Part shown: positions 35,937-45,109 of the stretch, piece after piece
Position numbering within the stretch: the stretch's first letter is position 1
Layout of the letters: every line of letters begins with the position of its first letter
Assembly: GCA_902729415.1 (NCBI GenBank)
Contig: CACVCF010000001.1
Coordinates: 1-64,000 of the forward strand
Origin: Terasakiella magnetica
GTDB taxonomy: Bacteria > Pseudomonadota > Alphaproteobacteria > Rhodospirillales > Magnetospirillaceae
Direction of reading: 5' to 3'
Length of the DNA stretch: 64,000 bases
Made by a program: the position numbers and the translations under genes
The notes under the pieces: model-generated
What the model was told of the DNA's origin: nothing
Database searches by the model: none
The model's input: the letters and a program-made list of their open reading frames with translations, nothing else

Positions 35937-36051
35937 ATCTTGACTGATAGATCCATGAGGGAGGACATAAACCCCACACCACGACCCCTACGCATTTTTG
36001 TGAACCCACCCACGGCCACTATGGCTGCCATTCACTGGCAGCCATTTTTTT
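35937..36051 (+). ncRNA. Candidate regulator-controlled small RNA
   Basis: A transcript of about 115 nt is suggested by operator copy 3 and TAATAT upstream and a strong terminator at its end. An ATG at 35955 opens a frame, but that frame runs through the terminator stem, so coding is unlikely. No known RNA family is recognised. This is an inference from element order only. Confidence 0.35.
36021..36051 (+). terminator. Strong rho-independent terminator
   Basis: ATGGCTGCC (36021-36029) pairs with GGCAGCCAT (36037-36045), and seven T end the unit. The T-run is on the plus strand, so it does not serve the leftward HPP gene that ends at 36086. It would end either the qhp operon or a short RNA from 35937. 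Confidence 0.85.
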
Positions 36052-36085
36052 GGCATGAGTTCAGCCAAATTCCAATGTTTTACAT

Positions 36086-36598
36086 CTATGTTTCTTCGGT
36101 GACAGTGCGGATCGGCAAGGGATAGATCGAGCGCGGCGGCAGGCGGTGGATCAGCAAACCCACCAGCACCAAAGTCACCGTTCCGGCAAGGACCGGGGTG
36201 ACGAGAAAGCTCCAGTCGGGATGGACCATCATCACCACGATCGGGTCGGCTCCGGCGGGGGGATGGGTCAGACGCAGGGCGCCGAGGACACCGATGACCA
36301 ACCCGACCGTCACCGCGATCGACCAACCGCTTTGCGGCAGAACATGATCCAGCACCAGCGCCAGCAGAGTGGCGATGACGTGGCCCCCGATCAGATTGAC
36401 CGGCTGCGACAGGGGGCTGTCGGGAAGGCCGAACAAAAGCACCGCCGACGCGCCCAGGGGCGCGACCAGCATCGGCACCCCACTCCACTCGCCCAGCATC
36501 ACCACCACCGCCAATCCAAGCAGCCCCCCCAATGCCGCCTTGGCCCAGTTTGAAAGACCGTGCGGCGGCTGATGACGATGAATGAAACGACGAGGCAT
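36086..36598 (-). CDS. HPP-family integral membrane protein
   Basis: 170 residues with four to five hydrophobic helices. The name-giving motif is seen as RLTHPPAGADP (about residue 112), with the upstream APLGASAVLLF and the GG(H)VIATLL segment also typical. The N-terminus is His/Arg-rich (MPRRFIHRHQPPH). Start 36598 has AAGGA 7 nt upstream; the ATG six bases earlier has almost no spacing. Some HPP proteins in phototrophs move nitrite, but the bacterial role is not settled. It is a single gene with no partner on its strand. Confidence 0.87.
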   Translation of the reverse strand: MPRRFIHRHQPPHGLSNWAKAALGGLLGLAVVVMLGEWSGVPMLVAPLGASAVLLFGLPDSPLSQPVNLIGGHVIATLLALVLDHVLPQSGWSIAVTVGLVIGVLGALRLTHPPAGADPIVVMMVHPDWSFLVTPVLAGTVTLVLVGLLIHRLPPRSIYPLPIRTVTEET

Positions 36599-36902
36599 GG
36601 GCATATCCTTGACAGGTAGCGGATTTCCCCAGTCTGAGGGCCATGCCACCGATCCAACATTGACGTTGGTTTAGCCGACCGGCCATTAATTCCCGATCAT
36701 CATCATCGGTATAAAAAATTTATAGCGCTGCCATGCAAAATCACAGTCGCTAATAAAATTATTTTATTTCAATGCCGTGCCAGCTATCACCCGTCAAACT
36801 CCACGCCATACCCCTGACGACAAAATGGTTGACTTCCCGGCTTGGTTTTGTTTGGCTAATAAACATGCATTGAAGGTGCATCTATCAGAGATGGAGGCTT
36901 TT
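36599..36902. other. AT-rich gap between divergent genes
   Basis: 304 bp that should hold the promoters of the leftward HPP gene and the rightward small secreted protein. It includes AT-rich stretches near 36710-36770 and a TTGACT at about 36830 without a well-spaced -10. No gene is supported. Confidence 0.5.
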
Positions 36903-37181
36903 ATGACCCCTAAACTCAGTGTGATTTTGTCCGCCGCCGCCCTTTTGGCCCTCGCCACCCCGGCCGGCGCCGCGCCGCAATCCTCCCTTCGCCCCACCAT
37001 GGCGGCCGAAGTGATGGCATTGGGCAATCCGCATCCCCGGCAGCAAATCGCCTCGGCAGACGAAGCCCGCCTGGAAAGCAAGCGGACCGAAGACCGCCGC
37101 CGGGCCGAGTTATCGGAATGGGAAACGCTGTTCGGCCGTCAGGAATTCCCCGCCATGGGCGTGGGGGGGCACGAGCGCTGA
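36903..37181 (+). CDS. Small exported protein of unknown function
   Basis: 92 residues. ATG 36903 has GGAGG 5 nt upstream, a strong site. The N-terminus is a clear signal peptide (MTPKLSVILSAAALLALA, ending GAAPQS). The mature part, about 68 residues, is hydrophilic and rich in Arg, Glu and Ala (DEARLESKRTEDRRRAELSE), probably one long helix, ending in GVGGHER. No Cys or metal motif stands out. It is convergent with the XRE-cupin regulator gene, 13 nt away. No family is recognised. Confidence 0.65.
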   Translation: MTPKLSVILSAAALLALATPAGAAPQSSLRPTMAAEVMALGNPHPRQQIASADEARLESKRTEDRRRAELSEWETLFGRQEFPAMGVGGHER

Positions 37182-37194
37182 CATGCCGAGGGGA

Positions 37195-37788
37195 TCAGCG
37201 GTCGTCGCCCGCGAGCACCACCAGGATCTCGGCATCGGTATCGCCCGCCGACAAGAAGGCGTGCCCTTGAGCGGCGTCGAAATAGATGCTTTCGCCCTGG
37301 CGCAGCAGCACCGGCGCGCGGTCATCGAGATGGACTTCGACGGCGCCGGACAGAACGAACAGGAATTCCTCGCCCGCATGACGCAGCAAGGGACCGAATT
37401 CCTTGAGGGAGCGCGCCTTCACCCAGGCGGTGGCGGGAACCATGCTTTTGCCCGCCAGCGTCGCCGCCAGATAGCCGTAATCGTAATTGGCCGTCCTGAC
37501 CCGGTGGGCTTCATCCTGCCGGGTCACCGCCCAGCGCCGTGCCGCAGCCCCCTCGGGCACCGATCCGAACAGCTCGGAAATATCGATGCCCAGCCCCCGA
37601 CTTAACTGCAACAGCTTGTCATAGGTGGGCGACATCTGGCCGCGCTCGACCTTCGAGACCGTCGATATGGCCAGACCGCTGGCCTCGGCAACCTGCTTCA
37701 AGGTCCAGCCGCGCGCCAGACGGTGCGCCCTCAACCGCGATCCCATTGCGGTCAGCGGAGCGGCGGCCTCGACTTCCGGGCTATCCAT
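37195..37788 (-). CDS. XRE-family regulator with C-terminal cupin
   Basis: About 197 residues. An N-terminal helix-turn-helix (residues 14-70; LKQVAEASGLAISTVSKVER) is joined to a small-molecule-binding cupin domain (about 110-197; HAGEEFLFVLSGAVEVHLDD, FDAAQGHAF). Such regulators control catabolic genes in response to ligand. The start may be ATG 37788 or ATG 37797; the first has better spacing from GGA. It is divergent from a binding protein and the mandelate genes. Two tandem palindromes at 37797-37828 overlap or abut its start, fitting autorepression. Confidence 0.87.
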   Translation of the reverse strand: MDSPEVEAAAPLTAMGSRLRAHRLARGWTLKQVAEASGLAISTVSKVERGQMSPTYDKLLQLSRGLGIDISELFGSVPEGAAARRWAVTRQDEAHRVRTANYDYGYLAATLAGKSMVPATAWVKARSLKEFGPLLRHAGEEFLFVLSGAVEVHLDDRAPVLLRQGESIYFDAAQGHAFLSAGDTDAEILVVLAGDDR

Positions 37789-37796
37789 AATGCGCA

Positions 37797-37828
37797 TTTT
37801 CCGATACGAAAATTTTCTGATAGGAAAA
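37797..37828. promoter_or_regulatory. Two tandem 16-bp palindromes, probable XRE-cupin operator
   Basis: TTTTC-CGATAC-GAAAA (37797-37812) is immediately followed by TTTTC-TGATAG-GAAAA (37813-37828). Both have perfect 5-bp arms and a shared GATA core. They lie at the start of the regulator gene, 78 bp before the divergent binding-protein gene. Confidence 0.65.
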
Positions 37829-37906
37829 TTATTCGGCTTAGGCGTACTTTAACCGAAATGGCAACTAAGCCAACCGCATTCACACGAGGGACAGGAAGGA
37901 CACGTC

Positions 37907-39064
37907 ATGGTCAGCAATGGTCCGATATCGCGTAATCTGATCGCCCTTTTAGCCGTCGGCCTGGGGCTGGCGGCGGCGCCCGCCGTGGCGAGCGAGCCGA
38001 TCCGCATCGGCTCGGTGGTTTCGGCCACCGGCCCGGCCAGTTTCCTCGGCGATCCCGAGCAAAAGACGCTGGAGCTTCTGGTCGAAAAGATCAATGCGGC
38101 GGGCGGCGTCTTGGGCCGCAAGATCGAATTGATCCCCTATGACGACGCCAGCGATACCGCCAAGGCCAATACCATGATCCGGCGCCTGATCCAGCAGGAC
38201 AAGGTCGATGTGGTCATAGGCGCCTCCACCACCGGCTCGACCATGGGCATGGTGCCGGTGGCCGAAGCCGCCAAAATCCCCCTGGTGTCGCTGGCGGCGG
38301 CCTCGGTCATCGTCGAACCGGTCAAGCCCCATGTCTTCAAGATGCCGCACTCGGACCGGATGGCGGCACAGAAGGTTCTGGAAGACATGAAGAAGCGCGG
38401 CCTCGCCAATTTCGCCTTGCTGTCTGACACCGGCGGCTTCGGCAAATCGGGCCACGACGAAACCCTGAAGATGGCGGCATCCCTGGGAATCCCCGTGGTC
38501 GAAGATCTGTCCTACGGCGACAAGGACACCGACATGACGCCGCAATTGACCAAGGCCAAGCTGGCGGGCGCCAAGGCCATCTTCGTGTTCGGCACCGGCC
38601 AGGCCCCGGCGGTAATCGCCCGCAACCACGCCCAGCTCAGCCTGGGCATTCCGCTCTATATGTCCCACGGCCAGGCCTCCATGGAATTCGTCAAACTGAC
38701 CGGCAAACCCGCCGAAGGCATCCGCATGCCGTCTCCGGCCCTGCTGGTCGCCGAGGCCCTGGCCGCCACCGATCCCCAGCGCGCCATCAGCGTCGAATAT
38801 AAAAGCGAGTTCGAGACCCGCTACAAGACTGATGTCTCGACCTTCGGCGGCTATGCCTTCGATGCCCTGCGCATGGTGGTCGAGGCCATCAAGAAGGCCG
38901 GCGGCACCGACAAGGAGAAGGTGCGCGCCGCCCTGGAGCAGACCACCGGCTTTATCGGCGTCAGCGGCATCTACAACATGAGCGAAAGCGACCACATGGG
39001 ACTGGGCGCACAATCGTTCCGGATGGTCGAGATCCGTAACGGCGGCTTCACCGAAGTCCAATAG
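37907..39064 (+). CDS. Periplasmic binding protein of the branched-chain amino acid type
   Basis: 385 residues with a signal peptide (core LIALLAVGLGLAAAPAV, ending AVASEP). The mature protein is a class I periplasmic-binding fold like LivK: IRIGSVVSATGPASFLG at its start, VIGASTTGSTM, and FGGYAFDALRM near the end. AGGAAGG precedes ATG 37907. No permease or ATPase genes are next to it; it is 10 nt before a mandelate dehydrogenase gene, so it may deliver mandelate or a related aromatic acid to an ABC transporter coded elsewhere, or act as a sensor partner. The ligand is inferred from context only. Confidence 0.88.
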   Translation: MVSNGPISRNLIALLAVGLGLAAAPAVASEPIRIGSVVSATGPASFLGDPEQKTLELLVEKINAAGGVLGRKIELIPYDDASDTAKANTMIRRLIQQDKVDVVIGASTTGSTMGMVPVAEAAKIPLVSLAAASVIVEPVKPHVFKMPHSDRMAAQKVLEDMKKRGLANFALLSDTGGFGKSGHDETLKMAASLGIPVVEDLSYGDKDTDMTPQLTKAKLAGAKAIFVFGTGQAPAVIARNHAQLSLGIPLYMSHGQASMEFVKLTGKPAEGIRMPSPALLVAEALAATDPQRAISVEYKSEFETRYKTDVSTFGGYAFDALRMVVEAIKKAGGTDKEKVRAALEQTTGFIGVSGIYNMSESDHMGLGAQSFRMVEIRNGGFTEVQ

Positions 39065-39074
39065 GACGATGATC

Positions 39075-40238
39075 ATGCCGGTCAATGTCGAGGACCATCG
39101 CCTTCGCGCCAAGCGGCGGCTGCCGCGCTTCGTCTTCGACTATGTGGAAGGCGGCGCCGACGACGAAAGTTGCCTGCGCCGCAACCGCGCCGATATGGAG
39201 CGGGTCACCCTGACCCCCACCTGTCTGCGCGACGTCTCGGCGGTCGATTCTTCGGCGGGGCTATTCGGGCGGCGGTGGCGGGCGCCGATCGCCATCGCCC
39301 CCACCGGATTCAATGGCCTGGTGCGGCCCGACGGCGATCTTCTGGCCGCGCGGGCGGCGGCGGCGGTTCAGGTGCCGTTCAGCCTGTCGACCGCCTCCAA
39401 CACCCGGATGGAGCGGCTCGGCCGTGAAACCGATGGCGAGCGCTGGTTCCAGCTCTACGTCATGACCGATCGCTCCATCGCCGAACAGATGATCGAGCGG
39501 GCGCGCCAGGCCGGATTCACCACCCTGATCCTGACCGTCGACGTTCCCACCGGCGGCAACCGCGAGCGCGACCGCCGCAACGGTTTTCGCCTTCCCTTCC
39601 GGCCGTCGCTGGCCACCATCCTTGATCTGTGCCGCCGCCCGGCATGGCTGGCCGGTCTGGCCCGCTCGGGTCCGCCCCGCTTCGTCAATCTGAGCCCGAC
39701 CGAAGACCATGAGCAATCGGCCGAGCTTCAGGCCGCCTTGCTCAGCCGTGCCCTCGACCGCCGCCTGAGCTGGGACGACGTGGCATGGCTGCGTGCCCGC
39801 TGGGACGGCCCCATCATCATAAAAGGGCTGCTTCACCCCGAAGATGCGGTCAGAGCCGTTCATGCCGGTGTCAACGGTATCATCGTCTCCAACCACGGCG
39901 GCCGCCAGCTGGACGCAGCGCCTTCCACCATCTCCGCCCTGCCCGCCATGGTCGCGGCGATCGCCGGACGGCTGCCGGTCCTGGTGGACAGCGGCTTTCG
40001 CCGGGGCAGCGACGTGGTCAAGGCGGTGGCGCTGGGTGCGTGCGGTGTTCTGCTCGGCCGCCCCGTTCTCTACGGTCTGGCGGCGGGAGGCGAAGCCGGG
40101 GTGCGCGCCGTGCTGGAGACCATCATCGCCGAAATCGAGACCACCATGACCCTGATCGGCGCGGCCAGCATCGCCGAGATCGGCCCCCAGCACCTGCTTT
40201 CCCATCCCTCCGTCTTTCACAGGACACCCCCGTCATGA
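39075..40238 (+). CDS. mdlB: FMN-dependent (S)-mandelate dehydrogenase-like enzyme
   Basis: About 387 residues of the alpha-hydroxy-acid oxidase family (lactate/glycolate/mandelate). The N-terminus NVEDHRLRAKRRLPRFVFDY with EGGADDE is close to P. putida mandelate dehydrogenase. The active-site His and Arg are in VSNHGGRQLD, and FMN phosphate binding is at DSGFRRGSDVVKA and GRPVLYG. It oxidises (S)-mandelate to benzoylformate at the membrane. Start 39075 has AGGA 8 nt upstream; ATG 39069 is too close. Its stop overlaps the racemase start. Because lactate dehydrogenases are close relatives, the substrate call leans on the neighbour. Confidence 0.83.
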   Translation: MPVNVEDHRLRAKRRLPRFVFDYVEGGADDESCLRRNRADMERVTLTPTCLRDVSAVDSSAGLFGRRWRAPIAIAPTGFNGLVRPDGDLLAARAAAAVQVPFSLSTASNTRMERLGRETDGERWFQLYVMTDRSIAEQMIERARQAGFTTLILTVDVPTGGNRERDRRNGFRLPFRPSLATILDLCRRPAWLAGLARSGPPRFVNLSPTEDHEQSAELQAALLSRALDRRLSWDDVAWLRARWDGPIIIKGLLHPEDAVRAVHAGVNGIIVSNHGGRQLDAAPSTISALPAMVAAIAGRLPVLVDSGFRRGSDVVKAVALGACGVLLGRPVLYGLAAGGEAGVRAVLETIIAEIETTMTLIGAASIAEIGPQHLLSHPSVFHRTPPS

Positions 40239-41305
40239 TCATCACCGCCCTGACGGCGCGGGCGGTTAATGTGCCGCTGGAGTATCCGGTCCGCACCAGC
40301 GTCGGAACCGTCGCCACCGCGCCCCTGGTGCTGATCGACATCGCCACCGATGCCGGAATCGTCGGCCGCGCCTATGTCTTTACCTATACGCCGCTGGCTC
40401 TGGCCGCGACGCGCGATCTGCTGATTGCGCTCGGCACCGTCCTGGCCGGTCAACCGGCGGTCCCAGCCGATATCGACCGGGTGCTGGAAGGCCGCTTTCG
40501 CCTGCTGGGCGCCACCGGATTGGTCCGCATGGCCATGGCGGGCATCGACATGGCGCTGTGGGATGCGGCGGCCCAGCGCCTGGGCGTGCCGCTGGTAGAA
40601 ATGCTGGGCGGCACCCGCCGCCCCATTCCCGCCTATGACAGCCATTCCATGGACGGCGAGGCCCTGGCGGTCGAAAGAGCCGTCCGGGCCGTAGGCCAGG
40701 GCTTTTCCACCCTCAAGACCAAGATCGGCTATGCCACCCTGGCCGAGGATATCCGGGTGATCCGGGCGATTCGCGCCGCGATCGGCGAGGATGTCCAAAT
40801 CCTGGTGGACTATAACCAGTCGCTGAGCGTCCCCGAGGCGATCCGACGCGGCAAGCCCCTGGAAGCAGAGGGCATCGCCTGGATCGAAGAACCCACCCGG
40901 CAAGAGGATTACCAGGGTCACGCCCGCATCCGCCAGGCTTTGACCCTTCCGGTGCAGATGGGCGAGAACTGGTTCGGCATCGACGAGATGACCAAGGCGC
41001 TGGATGCGGGCGCCACCGACCTCGCCATGCCCGACGCCATGAAGATCGGCGGCGTCACCGGCTGGCTGCGCGCTGCCGCCCTGGCCCACAGCCGGGGCAT
41101 CCCCATGTCCAGCCACATCTTCCAGGAGGTCAGCTGCCACCTCATGGCGGTCACCCCCACCGCCCATCTGCTGGAGCGCATGGATCTGGCCGGGCCGATT
41201 CTGGCCCACCCCCTGCCATTCGAAGCGGGATGCGCCGTTATTCCCGACCGCCCCGGCACCGGCATCGACTGGAACGAGGCGGCGATCGCACGCTATGCCG
41301 TCTGA
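40235..41305 (+). CDS. mdlA: Mandelate racemase
   Basis: 356 residues of the enolase superfamily. All catalytic groups of P. putida mandelate racemase align: the KXK pair K161/K163 (TLKTKIGY), metal ligands D192 (VDYNQS), E218 (WIEEPT) and E244 (MGENW), then the Asp in MPDAMKIGGVTGW, H294 (SSHIFQE) and the late Glu in LPFEAG. It interconverts (R)- and (S)-mandelate so that both reach the dehydrogenase. The start overlaps the upstream stop by ATGA. Long stretches are near-identical in kind to the known enzyme, so this is one of the firmer substrate calls in the window. Confidence 0.9.
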   Translation: MIITALTARAVNVPLEYPVRTSVGTVATAPLVLIDIATDAGIVGRAYVFTYTPLALAATRDLLIALGTVLAGQPAVPADIDRVLEGRFRLLGATGLVRMAMAGIDMALWDAAAQRLGVPLVEMLGGTRRPIPAYDSHSMDGEALAVERAVRAVGQGFSTLKTKIGYATLAEDIRVIRAIRAAIGEDVQILVDYNQSLSVPEAIRRGKPLEAEGIAWIEEPTRQEDYQGHARIRQALTLPVQMGENWFGIDEMTKALDAGATDLAMPDAMKIGGVTGWLRAAALAHSRGIPMSSHIFQEVSCHLMAVTPTAHLLERMDLAGPILAHPLPFEAGCAVIPDRPGTGIDWNEAAIARYAV

Positions 41306-41467
41306 ATGCCCAGCCCCCCCCTTTCATCTGTACCGCTCGGACAAGGTTAAGCGGACCCTGGCTGCACTTCCGTCACACTGATAGTCGGGGGTTGCCAATT
41401 TCCGGTCGTTCGGCCATATTCGCGTTTCGTCGGAAGGGCACTGAAATGTGCTGTTCTTGCCTCCGGC

Positions 41468-41541
41468 GCGGGTGTAGCTCAATGGTAGAGCAGAAGCTTC
41501 CCAAGCTTACGACGAGGGTTCGATTCCCTTCACCCGCTCCA
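41468..41541 (+). tRNA. tRNA-Gly (CCC)
   Basis: 74 nt with encoded CCA. The acceptor stem GCGGGTG pairs perfectly with CACCCGC, the D-arm is GCTC-AATGGTA-GAGC, and the anticodon loop TTCCCAA gives CCC. The T-arm is GAGGG-TTCGATT-CCCTT. Bases 27 and 43 (G and A) are mismatched. It borders the accessory segment on its left. Confidence 0.93.
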
Positions 41542-41595
41542 ACAAAAACCAAATGAAATCAACTGATTATCGCCAGCCGAGAGGTTGGGCAGCCT

Positions 41596-41618
41596 GCGTA
41601 TTCGAGTAGTGAATACGC
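41596..41618. other. 8-bp inverted repeat after tRNA-Gly
   Basis: GCGTATTC (41596-41603) pairs with GAATACGC (41611-41618). A T-rich stretch follows from 41628 on, so it may end the tRNA transcript. The rest of the 278-bp gap to hsdM shows no supported gene. Confidence 0.45.
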
Positions 41619-41819
41619 CTATAGTGCGTTTTTCGTCGGGATTTTTTGGGGAGGGGGACTTCCTACCTCTCTCCACCTCCACGGACTCGACAACGGGAGG
41701 CTCGCCCTTGCCAGCCAGGAAGCACTTGGGCTTGGCCGCATCCGTCTTGCATGTGTTGGTTGTTCACTTTAACGTCCCTTGCGCTTGCTTTTCTTATCAG
41801 CATCGAGGGCCGTCTCGTA

Positions 41820-43562
41820 ATGAACCAACAGTCCCTGTCGGCCTTCATCTGGTCTGTTGCCGACCTTCTTCGCGGTGATTACAAGCAATCGGAGTATGGG
41901 CGGGTCATTCTGCCGTTCACGGTGCTGCGCCGCCTGGACTGCGTTCTGGAATCCACCAAGGCGGCGGTGCTGGCGGAGTATCAGGCCAAGCAATCCCAGG
42001 ACATCACACCTGCCCCCTTCGTCCTGCGAGTGGCCGGGCAGAGCTTCTTCAACGTGTCGCCGCTGGACTTGAAGAAGCTGATGGACGACCAGGACCACAT
42101 CCGTGAGAACCTATACAGCTACATCAACGCCTTCTCGCCAGCGGTGCGGGATATCTTCGAGCGTTTCAAGTTTCATGCTCAGGTCGAGGAATTGGCCAAG
42201 GCTGGGCTGCTGTATCAGGTCACCGAGCGGTTCACCCAGGTGGACCTGCACCCCGATCAGGTCAGCAACCACCAGATGGGGCTGGTCTTCGAGGAACTGA
42301 TCCGGAAATTCGCGGAACTGTCCAACGAGACGGCGGGAGAGCACTTCACGCCCCGAGAGGTCATCCGCCTGATGGTCAACCTGATCTTCATCGAGGATGA
42401 CGATGTGCTGGCCAAGCCGGGCGTGGTGCGGACCATCTACGACCCCACGGCCGGGACCGGCGGAATGTTGTCCATCGCCGGTGAGTATCTGGCGGAACGC
42501 AACCCCAAGGCTCGGCTGACCGTTTTTGGTCAGGAGTTGAACCCGGAATCCTTCGCCATCTGCAAGGCGGATATGCTGATCAAGGGTCAGGACGTGTCCA
42601 AGATCGCCTTCGGCAACACCCTGTCGGAGGATGGCCATCCGGCCGAGCGGTTCGATTACATGCTGTCCAATCCGCCATTCGGGGTGGAGTGGAAAAAGGT
42701 CGAGAAGGAAGTCCGCAAGGAATACGAATCCCAGGGCGACCAGGGGCGCTTCGGCCCCGGCCTGCCCCGCGTGTCTGATGGCTCCATGCTGTTTTTGCTG
42801 CACCTGATTGCCAAGATGCGCCCGGTCTCGGAAGGCGGCTCGCGCTTCGGCATCGTGCTGAACGGCTCGCCCCTGTTCACCGGAGGAGCCGAGAGCGGCG
42901 AGAGCGAAATCCGCCGCCATGTGCTGGAAAACGACCTGTTGGAGGCCATCATCGGTCTGCCCACCGACATGTTCTACAACACCGGCATCAGCACCTATGT
43001 GTGGATCGTCAGCAACCGCAAGCCTGCCCATCGCAAGGGCAAGGTCCAACTGATCGATGCCTCGGCTATGTGGCAGAAGATGCGCAAAAGCTTAGGGTCC
43101 AAGCGCAAGGAACTGTCGGACGACCACATCGACCAAATCACCCGCCTGTTTGGAGGGTTCACCGAGGCCGAGACGGACGGCAAGCCCATCAGCCGCATCT
43201 TCAAGAACACCGACTTCGGGTATCGCGCCATCACGGTGGAACGCCCCGAGCGTGACGAGGCGGGCAAGATCGTCCTGGGCCAGAAAGGCAAGGCCAAGGG
43301 CAAGCCGGTGCCCGACAGCAAATTGCGTGACACTGAAAACGTCCCCATGGACGAGGATGTGGAGGACTACTTCAAGCGTGAAGTCCTGCCCCACGTCCCG
43401 GATGCCTGGATCGATCACGACAAGACCAAGATCGGCTACGAAATCCCCTTCAACCGTCACTTCTATGTGTTCCAGCCGCCCCGCCCGCTGGAGGAGATCG
43501 ACGCCGATCTGAAGCAGGTGGTAGGCCGCATCCAGGCCATGCTGACCGAGGTGATGGCATGA
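41820..43562 (+). CDS. hsdM: Type I restriction-modification methyltransferase subunit
   Basis: 580 residues. An N-terminal helical HsdM domain is followed by the N6-adenine methylase fold: motif [10 protein letters not shown] at about residue 208 (AdoMet binding) and motif IV NPPF at about residue 284 (catalysis). The start ATG 41820 has GAGGG about 12 nt upstream. Normally HsdM works with a specificity subunit HsdS and restriction subunit HsdR. Neither is seen here; instead a RhuM gene overlaps by 4 nt. The methylase frame is intact, so it may be an orphan that borrows an HsdS coded elsewhere, or be non-functional. Confidence 0.93.
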   Translation: MNQQSLSAFIWSVADLLRGDYKQSEYGRVILPFTVLRRLDCVLESTKAAVLAEYQAKQSQDITPAPFVLRVAGQSFFNVSPLDLKKLMDDQDHIRENLYSYINAFSPAVRDIFERFKFHAQVEELAKAGLLYQVTERFTQVDLHPDQVSNHQMGLVFEELIRKFAELSNETAGEHFTPREVIRLMVNLIFIEDDDVLAKPGVVRTIYDPTAGTGGMLSIAGEYLAERNPKARLTVFGQELNPESFAICKADMLIKGQDVSKIAFGNTLSEDGHPAERFDYMLSNPPFGVEWKKVEKEVRKEYESQGDQGRFGPGLPRVSDGSMLFLLHLIAKMRPVSEGGSRFGIVLNGSPLFTGGAESGESEIRRHVLENDLLEAIIGLPTDMFYNTGISTYVWIVSNRKPAHRKGKVQLIDASAMWQKMRKSLGSKRKELSDDHIDQITRLFGGFTEAETDGKPISRIFKNTDFGYRAITVERPERDEAGKIVLGQKGKAKGKPVPDSKLRDTENVPMDEDVEDYFKREVLPHVPDAWIDHDKTKIGYEIPFNRHFYVFQPPRPLEEIDADLKQVVGRIQAMLTEVMA

Positions 43563-44596
43563 GCGGCGAGGTCATTCTTTATAACACCGAGGACGGCCGC
43601 ACCCAGCTTCGCCTTGAGGTGGTGGACGGCACCGTCTGGTTGACCCAGGCCGAGATGGCGGAGCTGTTTCAGACAACGCCGCAGAACGTTACCCAGCATA
43701 TCCGCACCATCTATGGCGATGGCGAGTTGGAGCGCGAGGCAACCTGTAAGGATTTCTTACAAGTTCAAACCGAGGGTGAGCGGCAAGTTCAGCGCCGTGT
43801 CGCCATCTACCGCCTGGAAATGGTCCTGGCGGTGGGCTACCGCGTCCGCAGCCCACGCGGTACCCAGTTCCGGCGTTGGGCCACCACCATCTTGCAGGAT
43901 TACCTGATCAAGGGATTCAGCCTGGATGACCGGCGTTTGAAGGAACCGGCGGGCGGCTGGGATTACTTCGATGAACTGCTGGAACGGGTCCGGGAAATCC
44001 GGGCGTCCGAGAAGCGATTCTACCAGAAGGTCCGCGACCTGTTCGCCACCGCCGTGGATTACGACCGCACCGACGAGACCGCCCGGCTGTTCTTCCAGAC
44101 CATCCAGAACAAGATGCTGTGGGCGGTGACTGGCCATACCGCAGCCGAACTGATCCTCAACCGCGCCGATCCGGCCAAGGCCAACATGGGCCTGACCACA
44201 TGGTCGGGAGGGCGCGTGCGTAAGATCGATGTGGCCACCGCCAAGAATTATCTGGGCGAAGCCGAGGTCAAGGAACTGGACCTGTTGGTTTCCGCCTTCC
44301 TCGACCTCGCCACCGACCGCGCCATGCGCCGCCAGCAAACCACCATGGCGGAATGGTTGGACTTCGTAGATCAGTACCTAAAATTGGCTGACCGCGCCAT
44401 TCTGAGCCATCGGGGCAGCATCAGCCATGATCGCATGTTGAAGCTGATCGACGAGCGGTACGCCAGCTTCGATGCCTCGCGCAAGGAGGCCGAGCGCAAG
44501 GCCGCCGAAATCGAACATAACCAGGATTTGGATGCCGAACTGCGCCAGATTGAGGCGAAGGCCAAGGGGCGGAAGAAGACAGGGGATAAGCCATGA
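43559..44596 (+). CDS. RhuM-family protein
   Basis: 345 residues. The start ([17 protein letters not shown], then [20 protein letters not shown]) is typical of the RhuM virulence-protein family, with a winged or HTH-like motif near residues 30-60. The middle has [15 protein letters not shown] and the end is a charged coiled tail. RhuM proteins are common passengers inside type I restriction loci and pathogenicity islands; their molecular role is not known. It overlaps hsdM by 4 nt and the broken GIY-YIG gene by 4 nt, so it was part of one operon. Confidence 0.88.
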   Translation: MSGEVILYNTEDGRTQLRLEVVDGTVWLTQAEMAELFQTTPQNVTQHIRTIYGDGELEREATCKDFLQVQTEGERQVQRRVAIYRLEMVLAVGYRVRSPRGTQFRRWATTILQDYLIKGFSLDDRRLKEPAGGWDYFDELLERVREIRASEKRFYQKVRDLFATAVDYDRTDETARLFFQTIQNKMLWAVTGHTAAELILNRADPAKANMGLTTWSGGRVRKIDVATAKNYLGEAEVKELDLLVSAFLDLATDRAMRRQQTTMAEWLDFVDQYLKLADRAILSHRGSISHDRMLKLIDERYASFDASRKEAERKAAEIEHNQDLDAELRQIEAKAKGRKKTGDKP

Positions 44597-45097
44597 CCAA
44601 GGGCCGCTCCATCCGCCTGTTCCTGGCTGACGGGCATCCGGGGGGGATCATCACCGCCGAGATCATCAACTGGACCGGCCATGTGCTGGTGGCACCGCAA
44701 TCGCGGCTGGCCGATCTGGTCAAGCGCCCAGAAGCCGGTCGTACCGGCATCTACATCCTGAGCGGCACCGACCCCGATGGCGGTCACAAGCCCAAGGTCT
44801 ATGTGGGCGAGACCGACAATGTGGGCAAGCGCCTGATTCAGCATCGCCACCGAGGCCGGGCGGGTGAAGCTGGGCAATGGCACTGAGGGGACAAGGGGGA
44901 TCGTCCTGCCCGAGGCCGACATTGCCGACATGAAATTCTTTATCAAGCAATTGCGCATCGTGCTGCCGGTCCTGGGCCTGGATGTCCTGAGGCGTTGGAG
45001 CGGATCGATTATCCGGGGGAACCTCTGGGTTGATCCATCAAGGGGTGGGCTTGCGCTTTCAGAAAGCCACACTATCTTGATCCGATCGCAACCTTAA
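44593..45097 (+). pseudogene. GIY-YIG nuclease-family gene with internal deletion and frameshift
   Basis: The first frame (44593-44886) reads like the N-terminus of a GIY-YIG protein common in type I restriction loci (GIITAEIINWTGHVL, GIYILSG, VYVGETDNVGKRLI). The expected continuation (IATEAGRVKLGNGTE, then LPEADIADMKFF and QLRIVLPVLG) appears from about 44850 in another frame. About 35 residues in between are missing. The joint falls at the codons for RLI, a tripeptide recalled as occurring at both ends of the lost part in intact relatives. The C-terminus after about 44990 no longer matches the family. It cannot give a whole protein. Confidence 0.75.
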
Positions 45098-45109
45098 GGA
45101 CAGTGCGTT

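Noticed and set aside
35940..36125. A 61-codon open frame after operator copy 3
   Set aside because: It runs through a strong terminator stem and its T-run, has no good ribosome site and a non-protein-like composition.
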